This document shows positions 1 through 8,945 of a DNA stretch of 64,000 nucleotides, piece by piece. The translations under genes were made by a program, and so were the position numbers. The stretch is taken from the NCBI GenBank assembly GCA_938045805.1, contig CALIBL010000077.1, positions 1 through 64,000 on the forward strand, written 5' to 3'. The notes under the pieces were generated by a model, which worked only from the letters and a program-made list of their open reading frames with translations, was not told where the DNA came from and made no database searches. Source of the DNA: an uncultured Rubripirellula sp. (GTDB taxonomy: Bacteria; Planctomycetota; Planctomycetia; Pirellulales; Pirellulaceae). Each line of letters opens with the position of its first letter. Position 1 is the stretch's first letter.

Positions 1-45
1 GTCGGACTCGACGCGGCCGATACGAACCGTGTCGGTATGATCTAA
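1..45 (+). CDS. C-terminal tail of an upstream gene (partial)
   Basis: Frame 1 is open from the window edge for 14 codons, ending VGLDAADTNRVGMI, then TAA at 43-45. It lies just upstream of the FG-GAP gene on the same strand. Only the tail is visible, so the product cannot be named, and a chance open stretch of this length is possible. Confidence 0.3.
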   Translation, partial: VGLDAADTNRVGMI

Positions 46-103
46 AAATTTTGTTACTTTCATGGGCACAGGATATCGGATATTGGCCACCACGGGGAGC
101 GAC

Positions 104-3100
104 ATGAGTCAATCAGAATCACCATCGCCGGATTCTACCGAAAACGTTGAGGATCTTACCAAGTCACCGCTTTTCAAAAAGATCTCGATTCTGCTGACCT
201 TGGCAGTCTTGGGGATTTTTCTCCTCACGCAGTTATGGAGAACCTCTTCTGAGAAAGAGGTAGACCCCACGCTCCAAAATCGTCTTGAACTCACTCGCAG
301 TGCGTTGGCCGCGACCGAGAATCTCGAGCCATCGGAAGCAGATCAAGCTTGGCAACAGTTGTTCGAGGAAGATTCGCGCAATCGATCGGTTGCCATGAAT
401 CGTGCAATCAATCGACTCCTACGCGTTGATTCCCTCGCTTCTCAGGCAACCAACGCATCGCTTAGTGATGATGAAAAGAAAATGGCCAGAGCTCAATTGC
501 CAGATGCGATCGCTTCGGCAAGGCAGGCGATAGAAGATTTCCAGAAGGTTTCCAGTGAGAAAGTGCTTTCGCTCTGGTTCAATGCTCGGATCGACCTCCA
601 TGAGGCGTCTCTGCTGCCAGGCTCCATGACGAAATCGTTGCGTCGAGAGGTTTATCAAAAGGTATCGGAGGAACTGTCTGGTCCAACGGGGAAGGAGCCC
701 AGCAGCAGGATTCTAGGCGGTGTGCTGATTCAAGTCATCGAGTTGCTCGAAGATCCAATTGACGGATTACCGCAGGAACTACTGCAAGATGCCAGTGTCG
801 CTGTAGACAAGCTTTCGCAGCAGCATGCTGACAACCTCTTTTTTGCATTGAGGGCTGCGCGGCTGGGAATAGCGGTGGAGAGTCCTGAGGCGGTACAGGC
901 GGTGCAGCGGGCGAGCCAACTCGCCAAAGCGATTGAGCCATCCATTCGCCGCGAGACCGAGCCGATCGGTGTAACTCCGGACGAACTTGTTGCCCAAATT
1001 GTTTCGGCAATTGAATCGGCGAATTGGTCAGAGGCCGATAACCGAATGTTGCTGTGGTTCAATGTTCTTAACAGTACTGAGATCGTAAAGACCGACCGAC
1101 GACGAGCAAATCCACACCCCCTTGATATTCTCAACTTTGATTCACTGCGTCAGTTGTCGGCACAAGTGGTGGAGCAATCCCCGATTGATCCAATGACCAC
1201 TCTTGTTTCATTCAAGGAAGGAGTCTTTTTGGATTCTGAAGAATTTGTGGCAATGGTGGTGATCGATGCGGACCTTGATTTGATTCCTGATCTTGTGACG
1301 TTGGATGAAAATAATCGCCTGGAGCTCTGGCGAGGTGATGGGATTGGGGGGCTTAGGTCTGAATCAGCTTTGCAGTTGCCGATTGAATGCGGCGGCTTGA
1401 TTGCAGCGGATCTTTTTTTGGTTGATAGCAGCAATCCAGCTAGGCTGAAGGCAACTCAAGGATCAGCCATGAGTGCCGAGGGTGATTATTCTGCTGCGAC
1501 TCGTCACGACACGTTGCTGAATCTTGTCGTCTATGGCAGCGGGGGCGTTCGCGTGGTGCAGGTTGATGGAAGAGCCAATACAGCTGATACCGATCGTTTG
1601 ATGCTAGTCGAGACGCCGACAGGTTTGGAAGACGTTGACCAGGTGCTGTGCGTCATCGCGGGTGACTTGGAAGCCGATGGTGATTTGGATTTAGTTTTCT
1701 CAACGCAAGCAGGTGGTGTTCGTTTATTTGTCAATCGTGGGAATCGAACCTTCTTTGAACTAACCAACCCCATCGGTGGATTCGCAAAGGAGGATCCGCC
1801 ATCTGATTTTGCGATTGCGGATATTGATCGTGATCTTGATCTCGATCTTGTAACGGTTCACGGTGAAAGTGGGAAAGTGGGACTGATTGAAAATCTCCTT
1901 CACCTTCAATTTCGAGGTAGGTATCTCGAAGAAATTGAATCAATTGCTGGAGCAAATTCTATCTCGGTGGAGGATATTGACGGTAATGTTTCGTGGGACC
2001 TGATTGTTGGTGGCTCAGATGCTGCAGCGATCGTGTTTTCGCAGACAGCGGATGCGGGCGTTTGGGAAGTGGATCAAGTAGTGAGATCGAATCACGCAGC
2101 AGAGCAAATACTTGTTGCGGATTTCGACAACGATTCATGGATTGACATCATGGTGAAGACCGATGCGAGTATCGAACTGTGTCGGTTGGGACCTTGGGGT
2201 TTCTCGGACTGGATTGGCGTTGATGTTGATCTAGAAGAAAAACTCCAGCCTGGTTCGTGTTGGGTTACTGCGGATTTTGATCGTGATGGTGCTAATGATC
2301 TCGTCGGGCACCCTCTGGCCAGTCTCACCGTGCTTTTGAATCAGAGCTTGAATGTTGGGCATCATCTGGACGTTCGGTTCAAGGGAATCGATGACAATGC
2401 AAGTGGCCGGGTCAACCATTACGCGATAGGAAGCGTCCTTGAGCTTCGCTTCGGTCCCCATTACCGCGCGAAGATCGTTGATTCACCTCTCACGCATTTT
2501 GGCTTGGGGCAATACATCGCTGCTGGCAGCTTACGCGCAATTTTGCCGAACGGATTAACTCAGACAACTCGCAACCCCCGTGTTGATTCTTTGGTTGAGG
2601 AAGAGCAAACCCTGAAAGGTTCGTGTCCATACCTCTATGCCTGGAATGGTGAGAAATTTGTCTTCAAGACGGATTGTTTGTGGGCAGCGCCTCTTGGTTT
2701 ACAGGTTGCTCATGGTGTGGTGGCGAAGGATCGTCCGTGGGAATACCTCAAGATTGACGGAGGGGATATCGCGCCGCGCGGGGACCACTATGAGTTTCGC
2801 ATTACCGAAGAATTGTGGGAGGTCGCTTACTTTGATGAAATCGCTATGTCCGTGGTGGATCATCCTGCCGATGTCGAGGTTTGGACCAATGAAAAGGTGG
2901 GGCCGGGAAATATTGCTACCCCAACGACCTTCGCCTTTGCCTCACAGGATCGCCACCCTTTAGTAAGTGCGTTGGATACTAGAGAGCGGGAAATTACGAA
3001 GGATCTTGCACGCATCGATAAGGAGTACGTTCAAGCATTTGACCATCGGTTGCGTCAGGGGCTATGCCCACCGCACTGGATCGACCTCGATTTCGGTTCA

Positions 3101-3949
3101 GATTGGACAACGCAATTTGATATTTCCAGCGGAGCGGTGTACTTGGTGCTCACTGGCTGGATCATGCCGACCGATACGTCCTTAAACATCCAAATTGATC
3201 AGAATCCAGAGCTTGGCCCTCTTGAGTTTCCATCCGTGTGGGTTCCCGATGCACAAATTGAGGGTGGTTGGAAAAAAGCTCTGCCCTATATGGGTTTTCC
3301 TGGTGGTAAGACAAAAACGATTGTGGTTGAGGTGACCGACATTCTGAACCTTCAGGATCCAAGATTTCGAGTTCGGACCTCCGCTCAGATCTATTGGGAT
3401 CATGCGGAGTTAGTCGTGCAAAAGGAGCCTGCCCCATTCAGAGAGCAAACTCTGACTCTGCGGGATGCTGAAGTCACATTTCATGGTTTCTCTGAGCGGC
3501 TGAGGGCTCATGAAACGCACCCGGAAACTTACGACTATCAAAATGCCAGTATTGACCCGCGGTGGCCTCCGCTTCGCGGCGAGTTGACTCGTCGAGGTCC
3601 TTGTACTGAGCTAATCCAAAGTTGGGATGATCGGATGGTGGTGATCGGCGCTGGTGACGAAATTATTGTTCGTTTCGAAATGCCATCCCAGGAACCGCCC
3701 CCAGGCTGGAAGCGAGACTTCATCATTCACAGTGTCGGATGGGACAAGGATGCGGATCTCAATACGCTAGCAGGCCAGTCAATTGGTCCCCTGCCATTTC
3801 GCGGCATGGAGCAGTACCCACCTGCAGAGGGTGTTAGAGGGAGGGCTGAAACGGTCAGTCAGCTCAATCGCGATCATCTATCTCGATCGCAATCATTTAG
3901 GTCATTTTGGTATCGCAGCGACAATCCCGAGCCGATTTCTCGACAGTAG
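104..3949 (+). CDS. Large membrane-anchored FG-GAP/VCBS repeat protein with UnbV-like domain
   Basis: About 1281 residues. The ATG at 104 is chosen over the one at 62 because GGGGAG sits 4 bases upstream of it. Residues 27-45 form one hydrophobic helix after a short polar N-terminus, so the bulk is probably extracytoplasmic. Residues 50-370 are mainly helical. From about 385 to 740 there are six degenerate FG-GAP blades with Asp-rich loops (for example DLEADGDLDLVF near 519, DFDRDGANDLVG near 720), a calcium-binding beta-propeller pattern. Residues 770-820 resemble an ASPIC/UnbV module (HFGLG, then ILPNG). The last 440 residues start with a two-Cys segment (CPYLYAWNGEKFVFKTDC) and match nothing I can name. 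It heads a same-strand cluster with a multihaem cytochrome and a CRTAC protein, so an envelope role is inferred. No CxxCH motif is present. Confidence 0.85.
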   Translation: MSQSESPSPDSTENVEDLTKSPLFKKISILLTLAVLGIFLLTQLWRTSSEKEVDPTLQNRLELTRSALAATENLEPSEADQAWQQLFEEDSRNRSVAMNRAINRLLRVDSLASQATNASLSDDEKKMARAQLPDAIASARQAIEDFQKVSSEKVLSLWFNARIDLHEASLLPGSMTKSLRREVYQKVSEELSGPTGKEPSSRILGGVLIQVIELLEDPIDGLPQELLQDASVAVDKLSQQHADNLFFALRAARLGIAVESPEAVQAVQRASQLAKAIEPSIRRETEPIGVTPDELVAQIVSAIESANWSEADNRMLLWFNVLNSTEIVKTDRRRANPHPLDILNFDSLRQLSAQVVEQSPIDPMTTLVSFKEGVFLDSEEFVAMVVIDADLDLIPDLVTLDENNRLELWRGDGIGGLRSESALQLPIECGGLIAADLFLVDSSNPARLKATQGSAMSAEGDYSAATRHDTLLNLVVYGSGGVRVVQVDGRANTADTDRLMLVETPTGLEDVDQVLCVIAGDLEADGDLDLVFSTQAGGVRLFVNRGNRTFFELTNPIGGFAKEDPPSDFAIADIDRDLDLDLVTVHGESGKVGLIENLLHLQFRGRYLEEIESIAGANSISVEDIDGNVSWDLIVGGSDAAAIVFSQTADAGVWEVDQVVRSNHAAEQILVADFDNDSWIDIMVKTDASIELCRLGPWGFSDWIGVDVDLEEKLQPGSCWVTADFDRDGANDLVGHPLASLTVLLNQSLNVGHHLDVRFKGIDDNASGRVNHYAIGSVLELRFGPHYRAKIVDSPLTHFGLGQYIAAGSLRAILPNGLTQTTRNPRVDSLVEEEQTLKGSCPYLYAWNGEKFVFKTDCLWAAPLGLQVAHGVVAKDRPWEYLKIDGGDIAPRGDHYEFRITEELWEVAYFDEIAMSVVDHPADVEVWTNEKVGPGNIATPTTFAFASQDRHPLVSALDTREREITKDLARIDKEYVQAFDHRLRQGLCPPHWIDLDFGSDWTTQFDISSGAVYLVLTGWIMPTDTSLNIQIDQNPELGPLEFPSVWVPDAQIEGGWKKALPYMGFPGGKTKTIVVEVTDILNLQDPRFRVRTSAQIYWDHAELVVQKEPAPFREQTLTLRDAEVTFHGFSERLRAHETHPETYDYQNASIDPRWPPLRGELTRRGPCTELIQSWDDRMVVIGAGDEIIVRFEMPSQEPPPGWKRDFIIHSVGWDKDADLNTLAGQSIGPLPFRGMEQYPPAEGVRGRAETVSQLNRDHLSRSQSFRSFWYRSDNPEPISRQ

Positions 3950-4182
3950 TCGTGGCGATCTGATGAATCGCTGCGTTGGTACGCGTTCGACCGGCTTCGG
4001 AGTTATCCAAGATCCTATTTCGGCGGGTTTTACAGACAGTCGATGGGTTTTCTCTGAACAGAGGAACGGTCGATTTCGTCTCTAATACCGGTGTAGTCGG
4101 TTGATTGCGCCGCTGCGGTTTGAAGCTGTCCAATACTCTGAGGGCAGTCCTCGTGCCGAATCAATGCCTTTGACCTCGTCAG

Positions 4183-7056
4183 TTGAAACGAACTGTGTCT
4201 TCCATCGAATCAAGCCAACCCGATCAGCCTTCTTCACCCAAGCAAGATCGCAAGAAACCAATTCGGCCCGTCACGCCCCGTTTGAGGAAGGTGCTTTATA
4301 TCGTCCTCACGCTCTTTGGCGTGTTATCGGCCAACGGCCTCTATTTAACGAGCGTGACTTGGTTGCAGTACTTCACCGGAGAAGTATTTGAGACTCATTT
4401 TTATCAATTGATGTTTCTGGCTCATCTAGGACTCGGCTTACTACTTATCGCTCCAGTGGTGGCATTTGGATTCATCCATATGTGGCGGAGTAAAGATCGC
4501 CGGAATCGTCGTGCTGTGAAAATCGGCTACGCTCTTTTCGGTATTGCTTTATTGATTTTGATCAGCGGTTTGTTACTCACAAGAATTGGTTCGTTCGCGG
4601 TTGTGAACCCCACGACTCGGCGAGTTTTCTACTGGATGCATCTCCTTGCACCTTTGGGAGCGGTTTGGCTTTACTGGTTGCATCGGTTGGTCGGTCCTAG
4701 AATTAAGTGGGAAATCGGCCGCCGAGTTGGTTGGGCCATTGCTGGTTTTGTTGCGTTAATGGTTGGTTTCCAAGCCTCTGATCCATCACGAAGTGGAGAC
4801 GATGGGCCTCGAGATGGGCAACGCTATTTTGAACCATCGTTGGCGAAAACTTCTTCGGGGAAGTTTATCGCAGCAGAAACCTTGATGAATGACGATTACT
4901 GCCTCAAGTGCCACGGTGACATCTATGATTCAGCGATCCATAGTGCGCATAAGCTGAGCAGTTTTAACAACCCCGCTTACAGGGCTTCGGTACGCGAAAC
5001 CCGACGTGTGGCGCAGGAGCGTGCAGGTAGTGTTCAGTCATCGAGGTGGTGCGCCGGTTGTCATGACCCGGTGCCTTTCTTCTCAGGAAGATTCGACGAT
5101 CCGAATTACGATGATGTCAATGATCCGACTGCCCACGCCGGCATCAGTTGTTCAGTCTGTCACTCAATTCAATCGGTCGACAGTCATGTTGGCAACGCAG
5201 ACTACACGATTGATGAACCCAAGCATTATCCGTTCGCTTACAGTGATAATCCCCTGCTCTCGGGCTTGAACGCCTTGATGGTCAAAGCGAAGCCATCGTT
5301 TCACAAGCATGAGATGCTCAAGCCGTTTCACAAGACAGCCGAGTTTTGCTCGACTTGCCACAAGGTATCGCTTCCCAAAGAAGTAACCGATTACAAAGAT
5401 TTCTTGCGTGGGCAAAATCACTACGACAGTTACTTACTCAGCGGTGTGTCGGGTCACGGTGCACGAAGTTTCTACTATCCCGAGGTTGCACAGCAGAACT
5501 GTAACGAATGCCACATGCCTTCGATGGCCAGCAGCGAACTGGGATCAAGGTACATGGAAAAGCTTGGAGAGTTAGGTGTCCATTCGCATGCCTTCCCCAG
5601 TGCCAATACGGCGTTGGCTCACTGGATGGGCGATCAAGAGAGCGTTGAGAGGCATCGGCAATACCTCAAAGGCACGTTGCGGGTTGATCTGTTCGGGTTA
5701 AGGAAGGGAGGTTCCGTTGATGGGCCTCTGCAACCGGCCATCGACCGTACAGCCACGGTTCAGGCGGGGGAAACCTACCTGATTGAAACTGTGCTCAGAA
5801 CCATGACACTCGGGCATCATTTTACGCAAGGTACAACGGACTCTAACCAAATTTGGATTGAGATCACAGCAAAGCAGGGTGAAAGGTTGCTGGGTTCCAG
5901 CGGGCATCGCGACGAGCGGGAGCGAGTCGATTCATGGGCTCATTTCGTGAACACTTTCATGCTGGATCGGAATGGAGAGAGGATTAACCGACGCAATGCG
6001 CAGAACATCTTCACCCCCCTCTACAGTCACCAGATACCGCCTGGAGCGGGGCAAACCGTTCATTATCGGTTACGGGTGCCGGAGCAAGATAAAACGCCGA
6101 TTACGGTGACGGCTCGCTTGCTGTATCGAAAGTTTGACACCGAGTACCTTGATTACATCCGACGGGATCGGGATCCTGCAGTGGATCCATTGTCCCTTGG
6201 AGAACCCGGAGATCCCAATGATTTACCGATTGTTGAAATTGCGACTGATGAAGTTCAGTTGTTAATTGGCCCCGAGGAAGCCAGCGACGAATCAAGTGTT
6301 GTTACCGATTCCGTGTCAGAATCGATGATGGCGAGTTCCCCGCCCCTTTGGCAGCGCTGGAACGATTACGGGATTGGAATGTTGCTGAAGGGTAAGGCCG
6401 AACTGAAGCAAGCGGCTGAAGCTTTCGCGGAGGTTGAAAAATTAGGGCGTTACGATGGGCCCATGAATTTGGCACGAGTGCAGTTCGCAGAGGGCGACTT
6501 GAACGCTGCGACCGAATCTTTGAAACGAGCCGCTAAAATGGATCCCGCTCCACCTTCGTGGACTCACAGTTGGCTAAGTGGAGTGGTGAACCGTCAGCAA
6601 GGCAACCTGAGGGAGGCGGCGGATTCGCTCGCAGCGGTGCTCCAAACCAAAGTACCAGATCGAGGATTTGATTTTTCGCTCGATTACGTGGTGAGGAATG
6701 AACTCGGGTTAACGCTTGGTGATTTGGCACAGCAGGCTGATGTCCAAGGCAACGATGCCGAATATCTCGAATATCTAGAGCAAGCCAAACGAGAATTTGA
6801 GACGGTGCTTGAGACGGATTCGGAGAACGTAACCGCTCATGCCAACCTTGTTGAAATCTACTCACTTTTGGGAGACCAGGAGAAGGAATCGTTCCATCGA
6901 GAGTTGCATACTCGGTACAAGCCCGACGACAATGCTGCTGAAATTGCTAAACCGGCTGCTCGCCGGAGATATCCAGCTGCGAACCATGCTGCCGAAGCAC
7001 TCGTCATCTATGATTTGCAGCAGAAACCCTCAACGACCGCGAAACCGACAGAATAG
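4183..7056 (+). CDS. Membrane pentahaem cytochrome c with C-terminal TPR region
   Basis: 957 residues. An in-frame stop at 4171 excludes any upstream ATG, so the start is TTG 4183 or GTG 4195; no clear Shine-Dalgarno is seen. Five hydrophobic segments lie near residues 34-55, 73-101, 112-136, 150-171 and 183-199. Several carry His (for example HFYQLMFLAH and YWMHLLAP), which could bind haem b. Five CxxCH haem c sites follow near residues 240 (CLKCH), 290 (CAGCH), 323 (CSVCH), 389 (CSTCH) and 440 (CNECH), a cytochrome c554/NrfB-like arrangement. A beta-rich stretch (520-680) comes next, then TPR-like helices from about 710 to 930. It is probably an electron-transfer protein on the outer face of the cytoplasmic membrane, working with the FG-GAP proteins on both sides. 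Donor and acceptor are unknown. Confidence 0.88.
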   Translation: MKRTVSSIESSQPDQPSSPKQDRKKPIRPVTPRLRKVLYIVLTLFGVLSANGLYLTSVTWLQYFTGEVFETHFYQLMFLAHLGLGLLLIAPVVAFGFIHMWRSKDRRNRRAVKIGYALFGIALLILISGLLLTRIGSFAVVNPTTRRVFYWMHLLAPLGAVWLYWLHRLVGPRIKWEIGRRVGWAIAGFVALMVGFQASDPSRSGDDGPRDGQRYFEPSLAKTSSGKFIAAETLMNDDYCLKCHGDIYDSAIHSAHKLSSFNNPAYRASVRETRRVAQERAGSVQSSRWCAGCHDPVPFFSGRFDDPNYDDVNDPTAHAGISCSVCHSIQSVDSHVGNADYTIDEPKHYPFAYSDNPLLSGLNALMVKAKPSFHKHEMLKPFHKTAEFCSTCHKVSLPKEVTDYKDFLRGQNHYDSYLLSGVSGHGARSFYYPEVAQQNCNECHMPSMASSELGSRYMEKLGELGVHSHAFPSANTALAHWMGDQESVERHRQYLKGTLRVDLFGLRKGGSVDGPLQPAIDRTATVQAGETYLIETVLRTMTLGHHFTQGTTDSNQIWIEITAKQGERLLGSSGHRDERERVDSWAHFVNTFMLDRNGERINRRNAQNIFTPLYSHQIPPGAGQTVHYRLRVPEQDKTPITVTARLLYRKFDTEYLDYIRRDRDPAVDPLSLGEPGDPNDLPIVEIATDEVQLLIGPEEASDESSVVTDSVSESMMASSPPLWQRWNDYGIGMLLKGKAELKQAAEAFAEVEKLGRYDGPMNLARVQFAEGDLNAATESLKRAAKMDPAPPSWTHSWLSGVVNRQQGNLREAADSLAAVLQTKVPDRGFDFSLDYVVRNELGLTLGDLAQQADVQGNDAEYLEYLEQAKREFETVLETDSENVTAHANLVEIYSLLGDQEKESFHRELHTRYKPDDNAAEIAKPAARRRYPAANHAAEALVIYDLQQKPSTTAKPTE

Positions 7057-7067
7057 ACAACCAAGCA

Positions 7068-8945
7068 ATGGCAGAACCTAATCTCGAGCAAGATGATCTC
7101 GATCAGGATATTGAAAATGATGCGGTGATCGGCTCTGCCCTCCGAGCATCACTTTTGGTTTTTGTCATCCTGGCATTTCCAGTGATTCTGATTCTTCTTT
7201 ATTTGGTGATTCAAAAAGAAGATGAGAAGGCTACCGAAGTCGATGTGACACTGCCCGAGGTGCGGCAATCCAATGAGGAGCCGGTACCCTCTTTACCGTT
7301 TGTGGATGTCACCAAAGAGAGTGGGATTCGTTTTATTCATGAGTCCGGCAAGTATGGAGAAAAGCTGCTGCCGGAAACCATGGGAAGCGGTGTTGCAGTC
7401 TTTGATTACAATCAAGATGGCCATCAAGATCTGTTTTTCGTCAACTCCTGCCATTGGGAGTGGGATGTGCGAAACCAGACTCCCTCGCCATGCCAGCTCT
7501 ATCGCGGCGACGGCAATTTTCAGTTTGAAAACGTTTCGGAGGAAGCGGGACTCACTGATAGTTTTTACGGGATGGGTGTTGCGGTCGGTGATTATGACAA
7601 CGATGGCGATAGTGATCTGTATATCACCGCTGTTGGTAAAAATCGTCTGCTGCGAAATGACGGCGGTAAATTTGTCAACGTCACCGAGGATGCTGGTGTT
7701 GCAGGAGCAGAAGAGCTTTGGGGGACGAGTTGTGGTTTTGTCGACTACAACAACGATGGTTTGTTAGATCTCTTTGTTTGCAATTATGTCAATTGGAGCA
7801 AAGAGAACGATCTAAGCCAGAATTTTACACTCGATGGTGAGTCTCGAGCGTACGGACCACCAAAGGCGTTCGCAGGATCTTTTTCTTTGCTGTACAAAAA
7901 TCTCGGTGATGGCAAATTCGAGGATGTTTCGGAGTCCTCTGGAATTCAAGTTCGTAACGAAACCACGAATGTGCCCCTCGGTAAAGCGATGGGAATTGCA
8001 CCGGTTGATTTCAATCGCGACGGTTGGATCGACTTCGTTATTGCGAATGACACCGTTCGAAATTTTCTATTTGAAAATAATCAGGACGGGACCTTCTCTG
8101 AGATTGGCCGCCTCGTCGGCATCGCTTTTGATCGGTCCGGAAACGCTCGCGGAGCCATGGGGATTGATACCGCGATGTTCAGGGGGGAGGATACTTTAGC
8201 GATCGGCATTGGTAACTTTGCAAACGAAGCAAGTGCTCTCTATATGGCAAAAAGCGGCAGGCGACAGTTTGTCGATGCAGCCATGGCGACGGGATTCGGT
8301 CCACCGACGAGGCAAGGATTGACCTTCGGTCTATTCTTCTTCGATGCCGATCTGGATGGTCGCTTGGATCTGCTTGGCGCGAACGGTCATTTAGAAGAAG
8401 AGATTTCCAAAACTCAGCAGTCGCAGCAGTACGCTCAGCCGCCGCAACTCTTTTGGAACGCTGGACGAGAAGCGGCAAGTGAATTGGTTGCTGTCGGTAG
8501 CGAAAGCGTGGGGGAAGATTTCTTAGCGCCCATTGTAGGTCGAGGTGCTGCCTATGGTGATTTTGATGAAGACGGTGATCAGGATATCGTTTTATCCATC
8601 AGTCACGGGCGGCCAAAGCTCTTTCGAAACGATCAGACTCTTGCGAATCACTGGGTGCGTGTTCGATTGGAAGGAGTCTCTTGCAACCGAGACGCCATCG
8701 GCGCTTCAGTTGAGTTGAGTGATGGCGAGCAAGTGATGGCGCGTTCAATGATGCCGACGAAAAGTTATCTGAGCCAATGTCAGAGAAGTGTTACCTTTGG
8801 GTTGGGTAAGAACTTTCCGGAGACGCTAACGTATACCGTGGTTTGGCCAGGTGGTGATCGCGAAGTATTTGTTAGTGATGTGATCGACCAAGTGGTAACG
8901 TTTCGCCAAGGTGAAGGCTCAAAAGCGGTTCCCGCCGCAATTTAA
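7068..8945 (+). CDS. CRTAC-type FG-GAP/UnbV protein, membrane anchored
   Basis: 625 residues, starting 11 bases after the cytochrome gene stops, so co-transcription is likely. One membrane helix at residues 23-47 follows an acidic N-terminus. Six FG-GAP/VCBS blades with Asp loops follow: DYNQDGHQDL near 111, DYDNDGDSDL near 174, DYNNDGLLDL near 223, DFNRDGWIDF near 312, DADLDGRLDL near 423 and DFDEDGDQDI near 496. The C-terminal ASPIC/UnbV domain (545-605) carries GASVEL, FGLG and VVWPGGDREVF. This is the standard CRTAC architecture, common in Planctomycetota and Acidobacteriota; its biochemical function is not settled. The product is probably a calcium-stabilised propeller outside the membrane. 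The gene ends convergently with the pyrC-like gene, the two TAA stops overlapping in the TTAA at 8942-8945. Confidence 0.9.
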   Translation: MAEPNLEQDDLDQDIENDAVIGSALRASLLVFVILAFPVILILLYLVIQKEDEKATEVDVTLPEVRQSNEEPVPSLPFVDVTKESGIRFIHESGKYGEKLLPETMGSGVAVFDYNQDGHQDLFFVNSCHWEWDVRNQTPSPCQLYRGDGNFQFENVSEEAGLTDSFYGMGVAVGDYDNDGDSDLYITAVGKNRLLRNDGGKFVNVTEDAGVAGAEELWGTSCGFVDYNNDGLLDLFVCNYVNWSKENDLSQNFTLDGESRAYGPPKAFAGSFSLLYKNLGDGKFEDVSESSGIQVRNETTNVPLGKAMGIAPVDFNRDGWIDFVIANDTVRNFLFENNQDGTFSEIGRLVGIAFDRSGNARGAMGIDTAMFRGEDTLAIGIGNFANEASALYMAKSGRRQFVDAAMATGFGPPTRQGLTFGLFFFDADLDGRLDLLGANGHLEEEISKTQQSQQYAQPPQLFWNAGREAASELVAVGSESVGEDFLAPIVGRGAAYGDFDEDGDQDIVLSISHGRPKLFRNDQTLANHWVRVRLEGVSCNRDAIGASVELSDGEQVMARSMMPTKSYLSQCQRSVTFGLGKNFPETLTYTVVWPGGDREVFVSDVIDQVVTFRQGEGSKAVPAAI

